DNA of 58,197 nucleotides from Planctomycetota bacterium (GTDB lineage Bacteria > Planctomycetota > UBA1135 > GCA-002686595), in contig JABACD010000006.1 in the NCBI GenBank assembly GCA_014237855.1, forward strand, positions 130,089 through 188,285. Direction: 5' to 3'. Every line of letters begins with the position of its first letter. Positions within the stretch are counted from its first letter, which is position 1. The translations under genes and the position numbers were made by a program. The notes beneath the pieces are model-generated. The model had not been told where the DNA came from, ran no database searches, and was given only the letters and a program-made list of their open reading frames with translations. Below, one piece after another: positions 51,701 to 58,197 of the stretch.

Positions 51701-52971
51701 AACCGACCGATCTTGCACCTGTCGAACTTGACCACCAGGCCGTTCTTCGTGACCACCTGCGAGGAGTTGAATGCGCCTTGCGCCAGGTAGGTCCAGTCCC
51801 CGGGCGCACGAACGAAGCGGTGAGGCAACAGGTGGGAGTCCTGAATTCCAAACCCGCTCAAGACAACCTCGCGACGGTCTGCCTTGCCATCCGAATCGTC
51901 ATCGTGCAAGCGAAGGATCTCCGATCCCATGCCGATCAGCACCCCATCGGAGCGCGGCGAGATGGCCATCGGCATGAACAGGCCATCGGCGAAGACCCGT
52001 GGCGTCAGGGGCCCCTCCTGCCAGGGATCATCGAAGACCAAGACCTGGTCACGGCCACCGGAGGCATAGCGCTCGGCGACGCCGTCGGACTCGTTGCCGT
52101 CGAGGGGATACTCCAGTGCTGTGACGGCCCACATGCGACCGGCATCGTCAAAGGCGATGTCCACGACCTTGTTCACCAGCGGATCGGCAGTGACCAGCTC
52201 CACCTCGAATCCCTCGAGGACCTGGAAACCGGCGAGCTCTTCAGCAGCGTCCAGGACGGGAGCCTTGCCCTGCCCGCTCACGGACCTGGCCTTCTCGAAG
52301 CGCCGCCAGCTCATGGCTCCGGGCGTCGCCGGCAGCTCGAGGAGTGTCAGGTCCTTGACCTCCACGAGGACACGGCCGCCGCTGTGAACCTGGATGGCGA
52401 TCTTGCCATCAAGCGGGACGCCTCCGTCGACCTCCGTGTAGTCCAGCGCTGGCACGCCATTGATCCACGAACGAATTCGCGGTCCCTCGGCAAGGATGCG
52501 GTAGTGCTTCCAGTCGCTCCCGGTAACGGCGAGCTCGAGCGCCTGGGGATCCAGAGGTTCGGCGATCACGCGATTTCGACGCGACTCGTCGTAGAGCTTG
52601 CCCCACCACCCATCTCCCACATCCACCTGGTAGCCGCTCATCTCCGAGCTCCCGTCCACCCGGGTGCTGCGAATCTGAATGCCCGAGTTGACCAGGCCTC
52701 CCGAGCCTTCGAGACGGATCGAGAGCCTCAGCTCGAAGTTCTGGTAGGAGCGCTGCGTCGCGAGGAAGGTGTTGTGAGGAACGTCCTCCTCCAGCGAACC
52801 ACCACGGATCCGCCCTCCGTCGACGGACCACCACCTGGAATCACTCTCGGGCGTCTCCCAGCCTTCGAGTGAAGCCCCGTCGAACAGCGGAGCCGGCTCC
52901 TGGACCTCAGCGCCACTCAGCTGGAAGACACCAGATAAGACCAGCAGGAAGTTACACAGCACCGAGGTCAT
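48712..52971 (-). CDS. DUF1080-propeller-HEAT-LamG-cytochrome c fusion protein
   Basis: 1419 residues from ATG 52971, which opens an export signal (about 1-21); the frame continues upstream to 53088 over the Dabb gene. Order: DUF1080 (about 28-215); PVC-type dehydrogenase beta-propeller (about 245-600, begins ELAGFQVLEGFEVELV); HEAT-like repeats (about 620-1085); a LamG/concanavalin-like domain (about 1105-1255, FTVEAWIRLDQ); cytochrome c (about 1290-1419) with heme site CSACH (1299-1303) and likely Met ligand in SLMPEGLL (about 1395). Probably oxidises sugars in the periplasm, passing electrons to the heme. Third gene of a minus operon. Confidence 0.9.
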   Translation of the reverse strand: MTSVLCNFLLVLSGVFQLSGAEVQEPAPLFDGASLEGWETPESDSRWWSVDGGRIRGGSLEEDVPHNTFLATQRSYQNFELRLSIRLEGSGGLVNSGIQIRSTRVDGSSEMSGYQVDVGDGWWGKLYDESRRNRVIAEPLDPQALELAVTGSDWKHYRILAEGPRIRSWINGVPALDYTEVDGGVPLDGKIAIQVHSGGRVLVEVKDLTLLELPATPGAMSWRRFEKARSVSGQGKAPVLDAAEELAGFQVLEGFEVELVTADPLVNKVVDIAFDDAGRMWAVTALEYPLDGNESDGVAERYASGGRDQVLVFDDPWQEGPLTPRVFADGLFMPMAISPRSDGVLIGMGSEILRLHDDDSDGKADRREVVLSGFGIQDSHLLPHRFVRAPGDWTYLAQGAFNSSQVVTKNGLVVKFDRCKIGRFKSDGSRFEVVGIGLNNIWGLVIDRLGDRWIQEANDLGYPLVPFEHYRSYPGIGMDRFHSHSPWHPPHADFQMGGTGLSGLALSEDAGGFPAPWDETFFLANPIISSVQSIRAQRDPLSPSEVKLERARDLLTSDDKNFRPVAVHFGPDGCLYVVDWYNPIISHNEVPRDHPDRDRTSSRIWRIRHASQPRQRPVDVSARGNDELVELLGAGSTWAARAAWHQIGERRAVELEEALVELALDRQAPARDRILALWCLQDLNLLRPRVLAPLVEDQHHALRRESARLSKELGLDSERIAEFLEWTASDRDPRVRLAAIHSLGEGGELAPRAVGLLLEFVHPLPEGPVVWSSQLGAHLLTGRAGDLAFERSLVRAVLEARPADVFEFLDSEHARDLDERLQRFALLCAGGAQGARRLALLLTSSGTVPSALELPFLALHGSEPEVREAVTSWISRPETRPDGLRMLADSELRWEENPTLTATVIEGLRAQLLEDSSRASQELLLRVARERRLVELEPDVIEVLDGGGQTLACLQALLELGSTDAELFGELAASSLPDSELRRVACTALARVQGADAFEVLLELWPELDSGPRAAALAALLESSAGATRLLSAIMTDEIGKEVLDARVLTRLSDHLGEDANLALLRDQVAALQQPVLRLEGGGEDYADTKLVIEGPFTVEAWIRLDQGIGNEDGLLLSPGAFDLNFYDARLRLWLGPAGDVIISSRQVVAEQWLHFALTRAADGRLSLYLNGELDISTHPESPARFEQLDVGRTGPAGGTAAEIFELRLWSMERSAAEVGAGFRRRFDPASMPDGLELVIPGADVKLSGAARFVGALDMPPVLSEAEVLAEEQRFERYRALALAGGDVSRGRQQFLTHCSACHRVGGEGTSIGPVLDGVGAKGTEGLLRSILTPNAGVESGYRTLIVRTTDGEILDGFLASEDSDSILLRRKDREDLRLPRHQIESARFDRLSLMPEGLLDALEDQEVSDLFSYLMGLN

Positions 52972-52996
52972 CTCGGGCCCCTGTGAAGCCTGGAGT

Positions 52997-53299
52997 TCAT
53001 ACGTTGAAGTCGAAGACAACCAGCCGCTCGAGGTGCGGATCGATGCCCGCCTTGACCTCTTCGTGGATCGGGTGCGGCAGGTAGGCATCCCGAGCAGCAG
53101 GACTCTCCATGGTCATGATGAAGGCGTGGGTGTAGCCGTCGTTCAGTCCCTCGTCACTCTCGTAGGGACCGTGGACGATGTCGAGCAGGCCAGGAATCCG
53201 GCCCACCATTCCCACCAGGCTCTCAAAACAACGGTCGATCTGATCCGGACTGACGTCCTCCTTGAACTGCAGGAAGGCGATGTGCTTGACCTCGGGCAT
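52997..53299 (-). CDS. Dabb (stress-responsive alpha/beta barrel) domain protein
   Basis: 100 residues, exactly one Dabb domain: VKHIAFLQFKED at the start, HGPYESDEGLNDGYTHAFIM in the middle (about 43-62) and LERLVVFDF at the end. Such proteins form small dimeric barrels; functions vary and this one is unknown. Sits 28 bp after the UPF0261 gene and 25 bp before the fusion protein. Confidence 0.9.
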   Translation of the reverse strand: MPEVKHIAFLQFKEDVSPDQIDRCFESLVGMVGRIPGLLDIVHGPYESDEGLNDGYTHAFIMTMESPAARDAYLPHPIHEEVKAGIDPHLERLVVFDFNV

Positions 53300-53327
53300 G
53301 TTGATGAATTCTCTCGATTCAGGGGAC

Positions 53328-54554
53328 TCAGGATCTCACACCCTCGCTAACGAGGCGGATGTTCTCGAGCAAGGCACGGGAGCAAGCCTGGGCGAACTCC
53401 GCATCATTGATCGCCACGTCCATCGAGACCACCTCGATGTCCTCTCGTAGCTCGGCAGTCAGCGCATCGAAGAGCGCGCGGTCCGCCTCTGGATCGTGGA
53501 AGACCTGACCTGGCGCACTGATGACACTGATGGCTCCTCGCGGCAGGAGAACGGTGGTCGGCGCACTGTAGCGATTGATCTTCTCCGCAAGCTTGCTCCC
53601 CAGGAGGGCGCACTCGGCCGGACTCGTGCGCATCAGGGTCACCTGCGGATTGTGAACGTAGAAGTTACGGCCCGCGAACTTCTCGGGGACCGACTCACGC
53701 TCCCCGAAGTTCACCATGTCGAGACAGCCGGGAACGACGATGGAGGGCAGGCCGGCCTTGGCCGTGGCCTCGAGTCTCTCCGGGCCTGCGGAGAGCACGC
53801 CGCCCACCAGCTCATCGGCCCACTCGGTGGTCGTGATGTCCAGCACGCCGTCGACCATGCCACTCTCGATCAGGGACTCCATCGCGCGACCACCCGACCC
53901 TGTCGAGTGAAACACCAGCACCTCGTAGCCGGCTTCTTCCAGCACCGGCACCGCAGCATTCACGCAGTCGGTCGTATTGCCAAACATGCTCGCGACAATC
54001 AGCGGCCGTTCTCCGGCGCTCTCGACACGAGTCTCCACCATCCCACAGATAGCGCCCGCTGCTCGACAGAAGATTGTCCGCGAGATGCGATTGAGTCCCG
54101 CCACGTCAACGATGCTCGGCATCATCGTGATGTCCTTGGTGCCCACGTAGTGCGCCGTGTTCCCGCTCGCCAGGGTCGAGACCATCAGCTTGGGAAAGCC
54201 CACGGGCAGCGCACGCATGGCTGCTGTCGCGATGGCCGTACCCCCGCCCCCTCCGAGTGAGACGATGCCATCGATGCGCCCCTCACGCTGCAAGCGCGCA
54301 CACAGTACGGGAGCCGCGCGAGCCATGGCGGAGACACACTCGCCACGATCCTGCCGTGCAATCAGCGGCCCCAGCTCCAGGCCGATCTCTGCGGCAACCT
54401 CCTCACGGCCGATGTCAGGAGCTACCTGGGGCTCTCCTCCGCTTCCAACATCGACCATCAGGGCCTGATGTCCCCGCTCACGGATACGCTCCGCGAGAAA
54501 CTCGTGCTCCAGCCCCTTTGAGTCGAGGGTGCCGAGAACTGCAATGATCGCCAT
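53328..54554 (-). CDS. UPF0261 / Tm-1-like ATP-binding domain protein
   Basis: 408 residues from ATG 54554, where the family N-terminus MAIIAVLGTLDSKG begins; the frame runs on to 55169 over the divergent lutA gene, which is non-coding on this strand. The glycine-rich SLGGGGGTAIATAAMRALP (about 97-115) and STLASGNTAHYVGTKD are diagnostic. The plant Tm-1 homolog binds viral helicase; the bacterial role is unclear. First gene of the minus unit. Confidence 0.9.
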   Translation of the reverse strand: MAIIAVLGTLDSKGLEHEFLAERIRERGHQALMVDVGSGGEPQVAPDIGREEVAAEIGLELGPLIARQDRGECVSAMARAAPVLCARLQREGRIDGIVSLGGGGGTAIATAAMRALPVGFPKLMVSTLASGNTAHYVGTKDITMMPSIVDVAGLNRISRTIFCRAAGAICGMVETRVESAGERPLIVASMFGNTTDCVNAAVPVLEEAGYEVLVFHSTGSGGRAMESLIESGMVDGVLDITTTEWADELVGGVLSAGPERLEATAKAGLPSIVVPGCLDMVNFGERESVPEKFAGRNFYVHNPQVTLMRTSPAECALLGSKLAEKINRYSAPTTVLLPRGAISVISAPGQVFHDPEADRALFDALTAELREDIEVVSMDVAINDAEFAQACSRALLENIRLVSEGVRS

Positions 54555-54677
54555 GGTTGAGTCGTGGAATGAGACCAGCTGATCTGTCGTGAATAGGCTG
54601 CTGACATCCTCGCCGCTATGCTCTCTCAGGTCCATGTCGCATTCAGATCTAGTTAGCCTCTCCCCCCCGCCACCCGG

Positions 54678-55400
54678 ATGAAGGTCTCTCTCTTCGTCAC
54701 CTGCCTGGTTGACCAGTTCCGGCCCGAGGTCGGGCTGGCCACGGTCGAGGTCCTGCGGCGGGCTGGCTGTGACGTGAGCTTCGACCCTGGCCAGACATGC
54801 TGTGGGCAGCCGGCCTACAACGCCGGCTATCGAGCAGATGCTCGCGCCGCTGCCCGTCAGACGATCCAGTCCCTCGAAGAGTCCGAGGCCATCGTGCTCC
54901 CCTCGGGGTCGTGCACTGCCATGACACGACACTGGCCGGAGCTGTTTGCCGATGACCCGCAGTGGCGCGAGAGGGCTGAAGCCATCGCACCGAAGTGCCA
55001 CGAGCTGTCGAGTTTCCTGGTCAGCGTGCTGGGTTGTACGGAGCTTGGGGCTCGGTTCCCCGGAAGGGTCAGCTGGCACGATGCCTGCCATGGACTTCGA
55101 GAACTGGGCATCAAGAGCGAGCCCAGAGCGCTGCTCGCAACAGTCGACGGCCTTGAACTCATCGAGCACGAGAACTCCGAGCGCTGCTGTGGCTTCGGCG
55201 GCACCTTCTCGGTGAAGTTCCCCGAGCTGTCAGTGGCCATGCTCGATCGCAAGCTCGAGGGGCTGCAGTCCACCGGAGTCGACGCCATCGCCTCGAGTGA
55301 TGTCTCCTGCCTGATGCAAATCGAGGGCCGGCTTGCACGACTCGGCTCGAGGCTGCGTGCCCTGCACCTGGCCGAGATCCTCGCGGGTGGCGCCTCGTGA
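54678..55400 (+). CDS. lutA: LutA, lactate utilisation (CCG-domain) protein
   Basis: 240 residues. Two Cys-rich CCG domains: FDPGQTCCGQPAYNAGY (about 35-51) and ERCCGFGGTFSVKFPEL (about 167-185), plus WHDACHGLREL. Part of LutABC, an iron-sulfur complex that oxidises L-lactate to pyruvate. 123 bp from the divergent UPF0261 gene. Start ATG 54678. Confidence 0.94.
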   Translation: MKVSLFVTCLVDQFRPEVGLATVEVLRRAGCDVSFDPGQTCCGQPAYNAGYRADARAAARQTIQSLEESEAIVLPSGSCTAMTRHWPELFADDPQWRERAEAIAPKCHELSSFLVSVLGCTELGARFPGRVSWHDACHGLRELGIKSEPRALLATVDGLELIEHENSERCCGFGGTFSVKFPELSVAMLDRKLEGLQSTGVDAIASSDVSCLMQIEGRLARLGSRLRALHLAEILAGGAS

Positions 55401-56845
55401 GTCACCCCGCCCAAGATCACTCCGCCAATCTGGAGAGCTTCCCCGAGAACGCCAGGCGCGCGCTGAACGACTCCCAGCTCCGAGGTGCCTTGCGACATGC
55501 AACTGGCGTGATCGACGAGCGCCGCGGCCAGGCGGTCGAGCGGGTAGCTTGCTGGCAAGAGCTGCGCGAGCGCGCCAAGACCCTCAAGGCAGCCACCCTC
55601 GAGCGTCTCGATCACTGGCTCGAGCTCTTCGAGCGCAACGCCATCGCCAGGGGAACACAGGTCCACTGGGCTCGTGACGCCGCGGAGGCCAACGCGATCG
55701 TGGCGCGGCTGGCCGCCGACGCAGGGGCTCGCACCCTGGTCAAGTCCAAGTCGATGACCACCGAGGAGATCGGCCTCAACCAGCACCTCGAAGAGCTCGG
55801 ACATCGCGTGGTCGAGACCGACCTCGGTGAGTACATCATTCAGCTGGCGGGCGAGACTCCCTCTCACATCATCGTGCCCGCCATCCACAAGACCCGAGCG
55901 GAGATTGGCGAGCTCTTCCACCGCACCCTGGGGGTCAAGGATTCCAAGGACCCCAAGGAGCTGACGGCAATTGCCAGAGAGCGTCTTCGTGAGGAGTTCG
56001 CCAGGGCGGACATGGGCATCAGCGGCGCCAACTTCGCCATCGCCGAGACGGGCTCCTTCCTGGTGCTGGAGAATGAGGGTAATGCGCGACTCTGCACCTC
56101 GCTACCCAGGGTCCACGTGGCCCTGATCGGAATCGAGAAGGTCATTCCACGCCTCGCCGACCTGGAGGTCTTCCTGCGACTCCTGCCCCGGTCAGGAACC
56201 GGCCAGCACCTCACCAGCTACCAGACGCTCTTCAGTGGACCGCGGGCCGCGGGCCGCGAGGGCCCCGAGGAGCTGCATGTGATCCTGCTCGATAATGGTC
56301 GCAGCGCCATGCTCTCCGACAGCCTCTCGCGCCAGGCCCTGGCCTGCATTCGCTGTGGCGCCTGCCTCAACGTCTGCCCCGTCTACGGCCAGATCGGAGG
56401 CCACGCCTACGCCTCGGTCTATCCCGGCCCCATCGGTTCGGTCATCACGCCGATGCTTCAGGGCGTGGAGCAGGCCCATCACCTGCCCTTCGCCTCGAGC
56501 CTGTGCGGAGCCTGCCGTGACGTCTGCCCCGTGGGTATCGATCTGCCTGCACTGCTCTTGAAGCTCCGCTCAAAGGTGCGTCAGGGTTCTGCTGGCTCCG
56601 GAGATCGGGAGCAGCGGCGAGCCTTTCGTCTCTGGTCGCTGGCCATGTCCGGACCGCGACGCTACGGACTCCTCCTACGAGCCTTGCGACTTGCCCGCCC
56701 CTTGCTCGAACGCCCCGGCGCTCGGTCTCGCCTGGCACGCTGGGTGCCGCCCCTGGCAGCCTGGACCGCAGCTCGAGAATTCCGCCCGCCCGCAGGTCGA
56801 TCCTTTCGCGAGCTCTGGCGCGACCAGGAGGCCAAGGACTCATGA
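55397..56845 (+). CDS. lutB: LutB, lactate utilisation iron-sulfur protein
   Basis: 482 residues from GTG 55397, overlapping the lutA stop by 4 bp (GTGA). N-terminal LUD domain with VKSKSMTTEEIGLN (about 115-128) and AETGSFLVLENEGNAR (about 216-231). Ferredoxin-type motif CIRCGACLNVCP (Cys317, 320, 323, 327) and LCGACRDVCPVG (Cys370, 373, 377) hold two clusters. C-terminal DUF3390-like tail. Confidence 0.95.
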   Translation: MSHPAQDHSANLESFPENARRALNDSQLRGALRHATGVIDERRGQAVERVACWQELRERAKTLKAATLERLDHWLELFERNAIARGTQVHWARDAAEANAIVARLAADAGARTLVKSKSMTTEEIGLNQHLEELGHRVVETDLGEYIIQLAGETPSHIIVPAIHKTRAEIGELFHRTLGVKDSKDPKELTAIARERLREEFARADMGISGANFAIAETGSFLVLENEGNARLCTSLPRVHVALIGIEKVIPRLADLEVFLRLLPRSGTGQHLTSYQTLFSGPRAAGREGPEELHVILLDNGRSAMLSDSLSRQALACIRCGACLNVCPVYGQIGGHAYASVYPGPIGSVITPMLQGVEQAHHLPFASSLCGACRDVCPVGIDLPALLLKLRSKVRQGSAGSGDREQRRAFRLWSLAMSGPRRYGLLLRALRLARPLLERPGARSRLARWVPPLAAWTAAREFRPPAGRSFRELWRDQEAKDS

Positions 56846-57507
56846 GCGCCCGCGACGAATGCCTCAGCAGAATTCGCGGCCAGCTGGCAGGACTCTCGAG
56901 CTTCACCGAGCTTCCACAGGGACCGACTCCCGGCGGCTGTCCTGACCTCGACCCTCGAGAGAAACGGCTGGCCCTTTTTAGCGAGCGTCTGCAAGCCTCG
57001 GGCGGCCAGCTCCATCACCTGCACAGTGACCAGGCTGTGGCCGAGCGTCTTGCCCAGCTGGTTCGTGAGCTGGGATTGACTCGCATCGCTCGCTCCGATG
57101 CCACCTGTCTCGATCCGCTCATCGTCACCGCTGGAGACGTCGAGTGGATCTGTGCCAGCTCATCCGTGAAGGAAGTTCCCCAACGCAAGTCCCTCTTCGA
57201 GGCACACGCCGGATTGAGTTCCGCTCAGCTTGGGATTGCCGAGACGGGGACCCTGGTGCTCGACTCACGGGTCGAGCGTCACCGCCTGGCCTCCCTGGTG
57301 CCTCCTGTGCACCTGGTGGTGCTGGACGCAGCGAAGGTGGTCGCCGACCTGGGAGAGGCCCTGGCTCACTTCGAGCGTGACGAGCTCCCTCCCACGCTCA
57401 CGCTGATCACCGGGCCCTCGCGGACAGCCGACATCGAGCTGGAGCTCGTCGTTGGGGTTCACGGTCCCCGGGACCTGCATGTTCTGCTTCTTGATCCGCG
57501 GGGCTGA
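56842..57507 (+). CDS. lutC: LutC, lactate utilisation (LUD domain) protein
   Basis: 221 residues, starting 4 bp inside lutB (ATGA). LUD domain with GIAETGTLVLDS (about 133-144), PPVHLVVLDAAKVV and TGPSRTADIELELVVGVHGP near the end. Completes the LutABC operon; no lactate permease is visible nearby. Confidence 0.94.
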   Translation: MSARDECLSRIRGQLAGLSSFTELPQGPTPGGCPDLDPREKRLALFSERLQASGGQLHHLHSDQAVAERLAQLVRELGLTRIARSDATCLDPLIVTAGDVEWICASSSVKEVPQRKSLFEAHAGLSSAQLGIAETGTLVLDSRVERHRLASLVPPVHLVVLDAAKVVADLGEALAHFERDELPPTLTLITGPSRTADIELELVVGVHGPRDLHVLLLDPRG

Positions 57508-57609
57508 CAGGCAAGGAGCAGGCAGGCTCCCCGTAAATTCCAGCAGCCTGGTCCTGCTTGGACTAGGATGACTCGCAGCCCCCCAAGGAGACGTCTCCCC
57601 TGTCTGACC

Positions 57610-58197
57610 ATGAGCATCCCGACCTCTCGACCTGCCAATCAAGGCGCGCTCGTCCTTGTTGCCCTGCTCCTCTCGCCCGTTGCGCTCGCGCTGCAGGACC
57701 CCTGGCCCGCAGAAGCCCTGAGCAGTGCGGTCAACCTGACTGGTATCGAGGGTCCCGGCTCCAACGACTTCTACTCGGATCTTAGTGGAGCCGTGTGGAA
57801 CCCGTCGACTCGCACACTGTGGGTCTGTCGCAATGGCCCCGGTGGATCCGCCTCCAAGCTCTGGGCAATTGTCGAGGACGGCAGTGGTGGCTTCGAGGTC
57901 GATGAGGACGGCGGCCTCCGCGGCGAGTGGACGGGCTTCGGTGACCTCGAGGCCGTCACCCAGGCCGACTGGAACGAGGATGTGGTCTACCTCCTCATCG
58001 AAGGCCAGGAACGCATCAGGGAGTTCGACGTCTCGACCTACGGCAGCGCGATTCTCTTGAACGACTGGAATACGAGCCCCTTCCTGCCCCTCAGCGGAGG
58101 ATCAGGGGCAGAGGGAATCACCTTCGTGCCGGATGCACACCTGGCCGCCGCGGGCTTTGTGGACGCGACAGGAAGTCCCTACACCAGCACGGGTGGC
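57610..58197 (+). CDS. Secreted beta-propeller-like protein, partial
   Basis: Open from ATG 57610 to the window edge, 196 codons, no stop. Signal peptide about 1-28 (ALAL-Q cleavage). The mature part has GDLEAVTQADWNEDVVYLL and ERIREFDV, patterns like phytase-like or SdiA-regulated propeller proteins that read DLEG near a glutamate. Assignment is tentative because most of the gene is missing. Confidence 0.6.
   Translation, partial: MSIPTSRPANQGALVLVALLLSPVALALQDPWPAEALSSAVNLTGIEGPGSNDFYSDLSGAVWNPSTRTLWVCRNGPGGSASKLWAIVEDGSGGFEVDEDGGLRGEWTGFGDLEAVTQADWNEDVVYLLIEGQERIREFDVSTYGSAILLNDWNTSPFLPLSGGSGAEGITFVPDAHLAAAGFVDATGSPYTSTGG

Noticed and set aside
51499..52872. 457-codon open frame opposite the cytochrome fusion
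   Set aside because: The opposing frame has propeller and DUF1080 motifs; this one has none.

Overview
The window is GC-rich and densely coded, with about 39 protein genes and no rRNA, tRNA or CRISPR array that I can recognise. The gene content points to a Planctomycetota (PVC-superphylum) bacterium: formylglycine sulfatases, DUF1080 (3-keto-disaccharide hydrolase-like) lipoproteins, a giant protein combining a PVC-type dehydrogenase propeller with cytochrome c, TPR-fused secretins, a GldG/DUF4340 ABC cluster, and weak Shine-Dalgarno signals with many GTG/TTG starts. This assignment is an inference from family content; no phylogenetic marker was read.

Layout. (1) 1-3843: an M56/BlaR1-type membrane protease (cut by the window edge) and a BlaI repressor, divergent from a secreted sulfatase; the shared 228-bp region holds two copies of an ACGAA-N4-TTCGT inverted repeat. 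(2) 3957-11001, all minus: TPR lipoprotein, large secreted protein of unknown function, FAD-linked sugar-lactone oxidase, DUF1080 lipoprotein and a small membrane protein. (3) 11433-12194: type-4 uracil-DNA glycosylase. (4) 12643-25049: the most unusual block. Two paralogous TPR-secretin lipoproteins flank a large secreted TPR protein, a second secreted TPR protein, one ExbB/TolQ and two ExbD/TolR proteins, with strong hairpins and a recurrent TTGRCC-N17/18-TATCYT promoter-like motif. No TonB, secretion ATPase or pilus gene accompanies them. I propose a proton-motive-force-coupled, secretin-based trans-envelope machine. (5) 25237-25959: HAD hydrolase. (6) 26062-39520: two complete oligopeptide ABC importers (SBP-B-C-D-F) transcribed divergently from a 140-bp intergenic region. 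(7) 39651-46073: two tandem small DUF4190-like membrane proteins, then a GldA/GldF/double-GldG/DUF4340 operon with overlapping genes. (8) 46170-48697: old-yellow-enzyme reductase and a lipoprotein arylsulfatase. (9) 48712-54554, minus: UPF0261 (Tm-1-like), Dabb-domain protein and a 1419-residue DUF1080-propeller-HEAT-LamG-cytochrome c fusion. (10) 54678-57507: lutABC lactate oxidation operon. (11) 57610 to the edge: start of a secreted propeller-like protein.

How the parts fit: the sulfatases, DUF1080 proteins, lactone oxidase and cytochrome fusion suggest breakdown of sulfated or oxidised glycans at the cell surface; the Opp systems import peptides; LutABC oxidises lactate. The secretin-Exb locus could supply an energised outer-membrane pore, but its substrate is not visible in the sequence.
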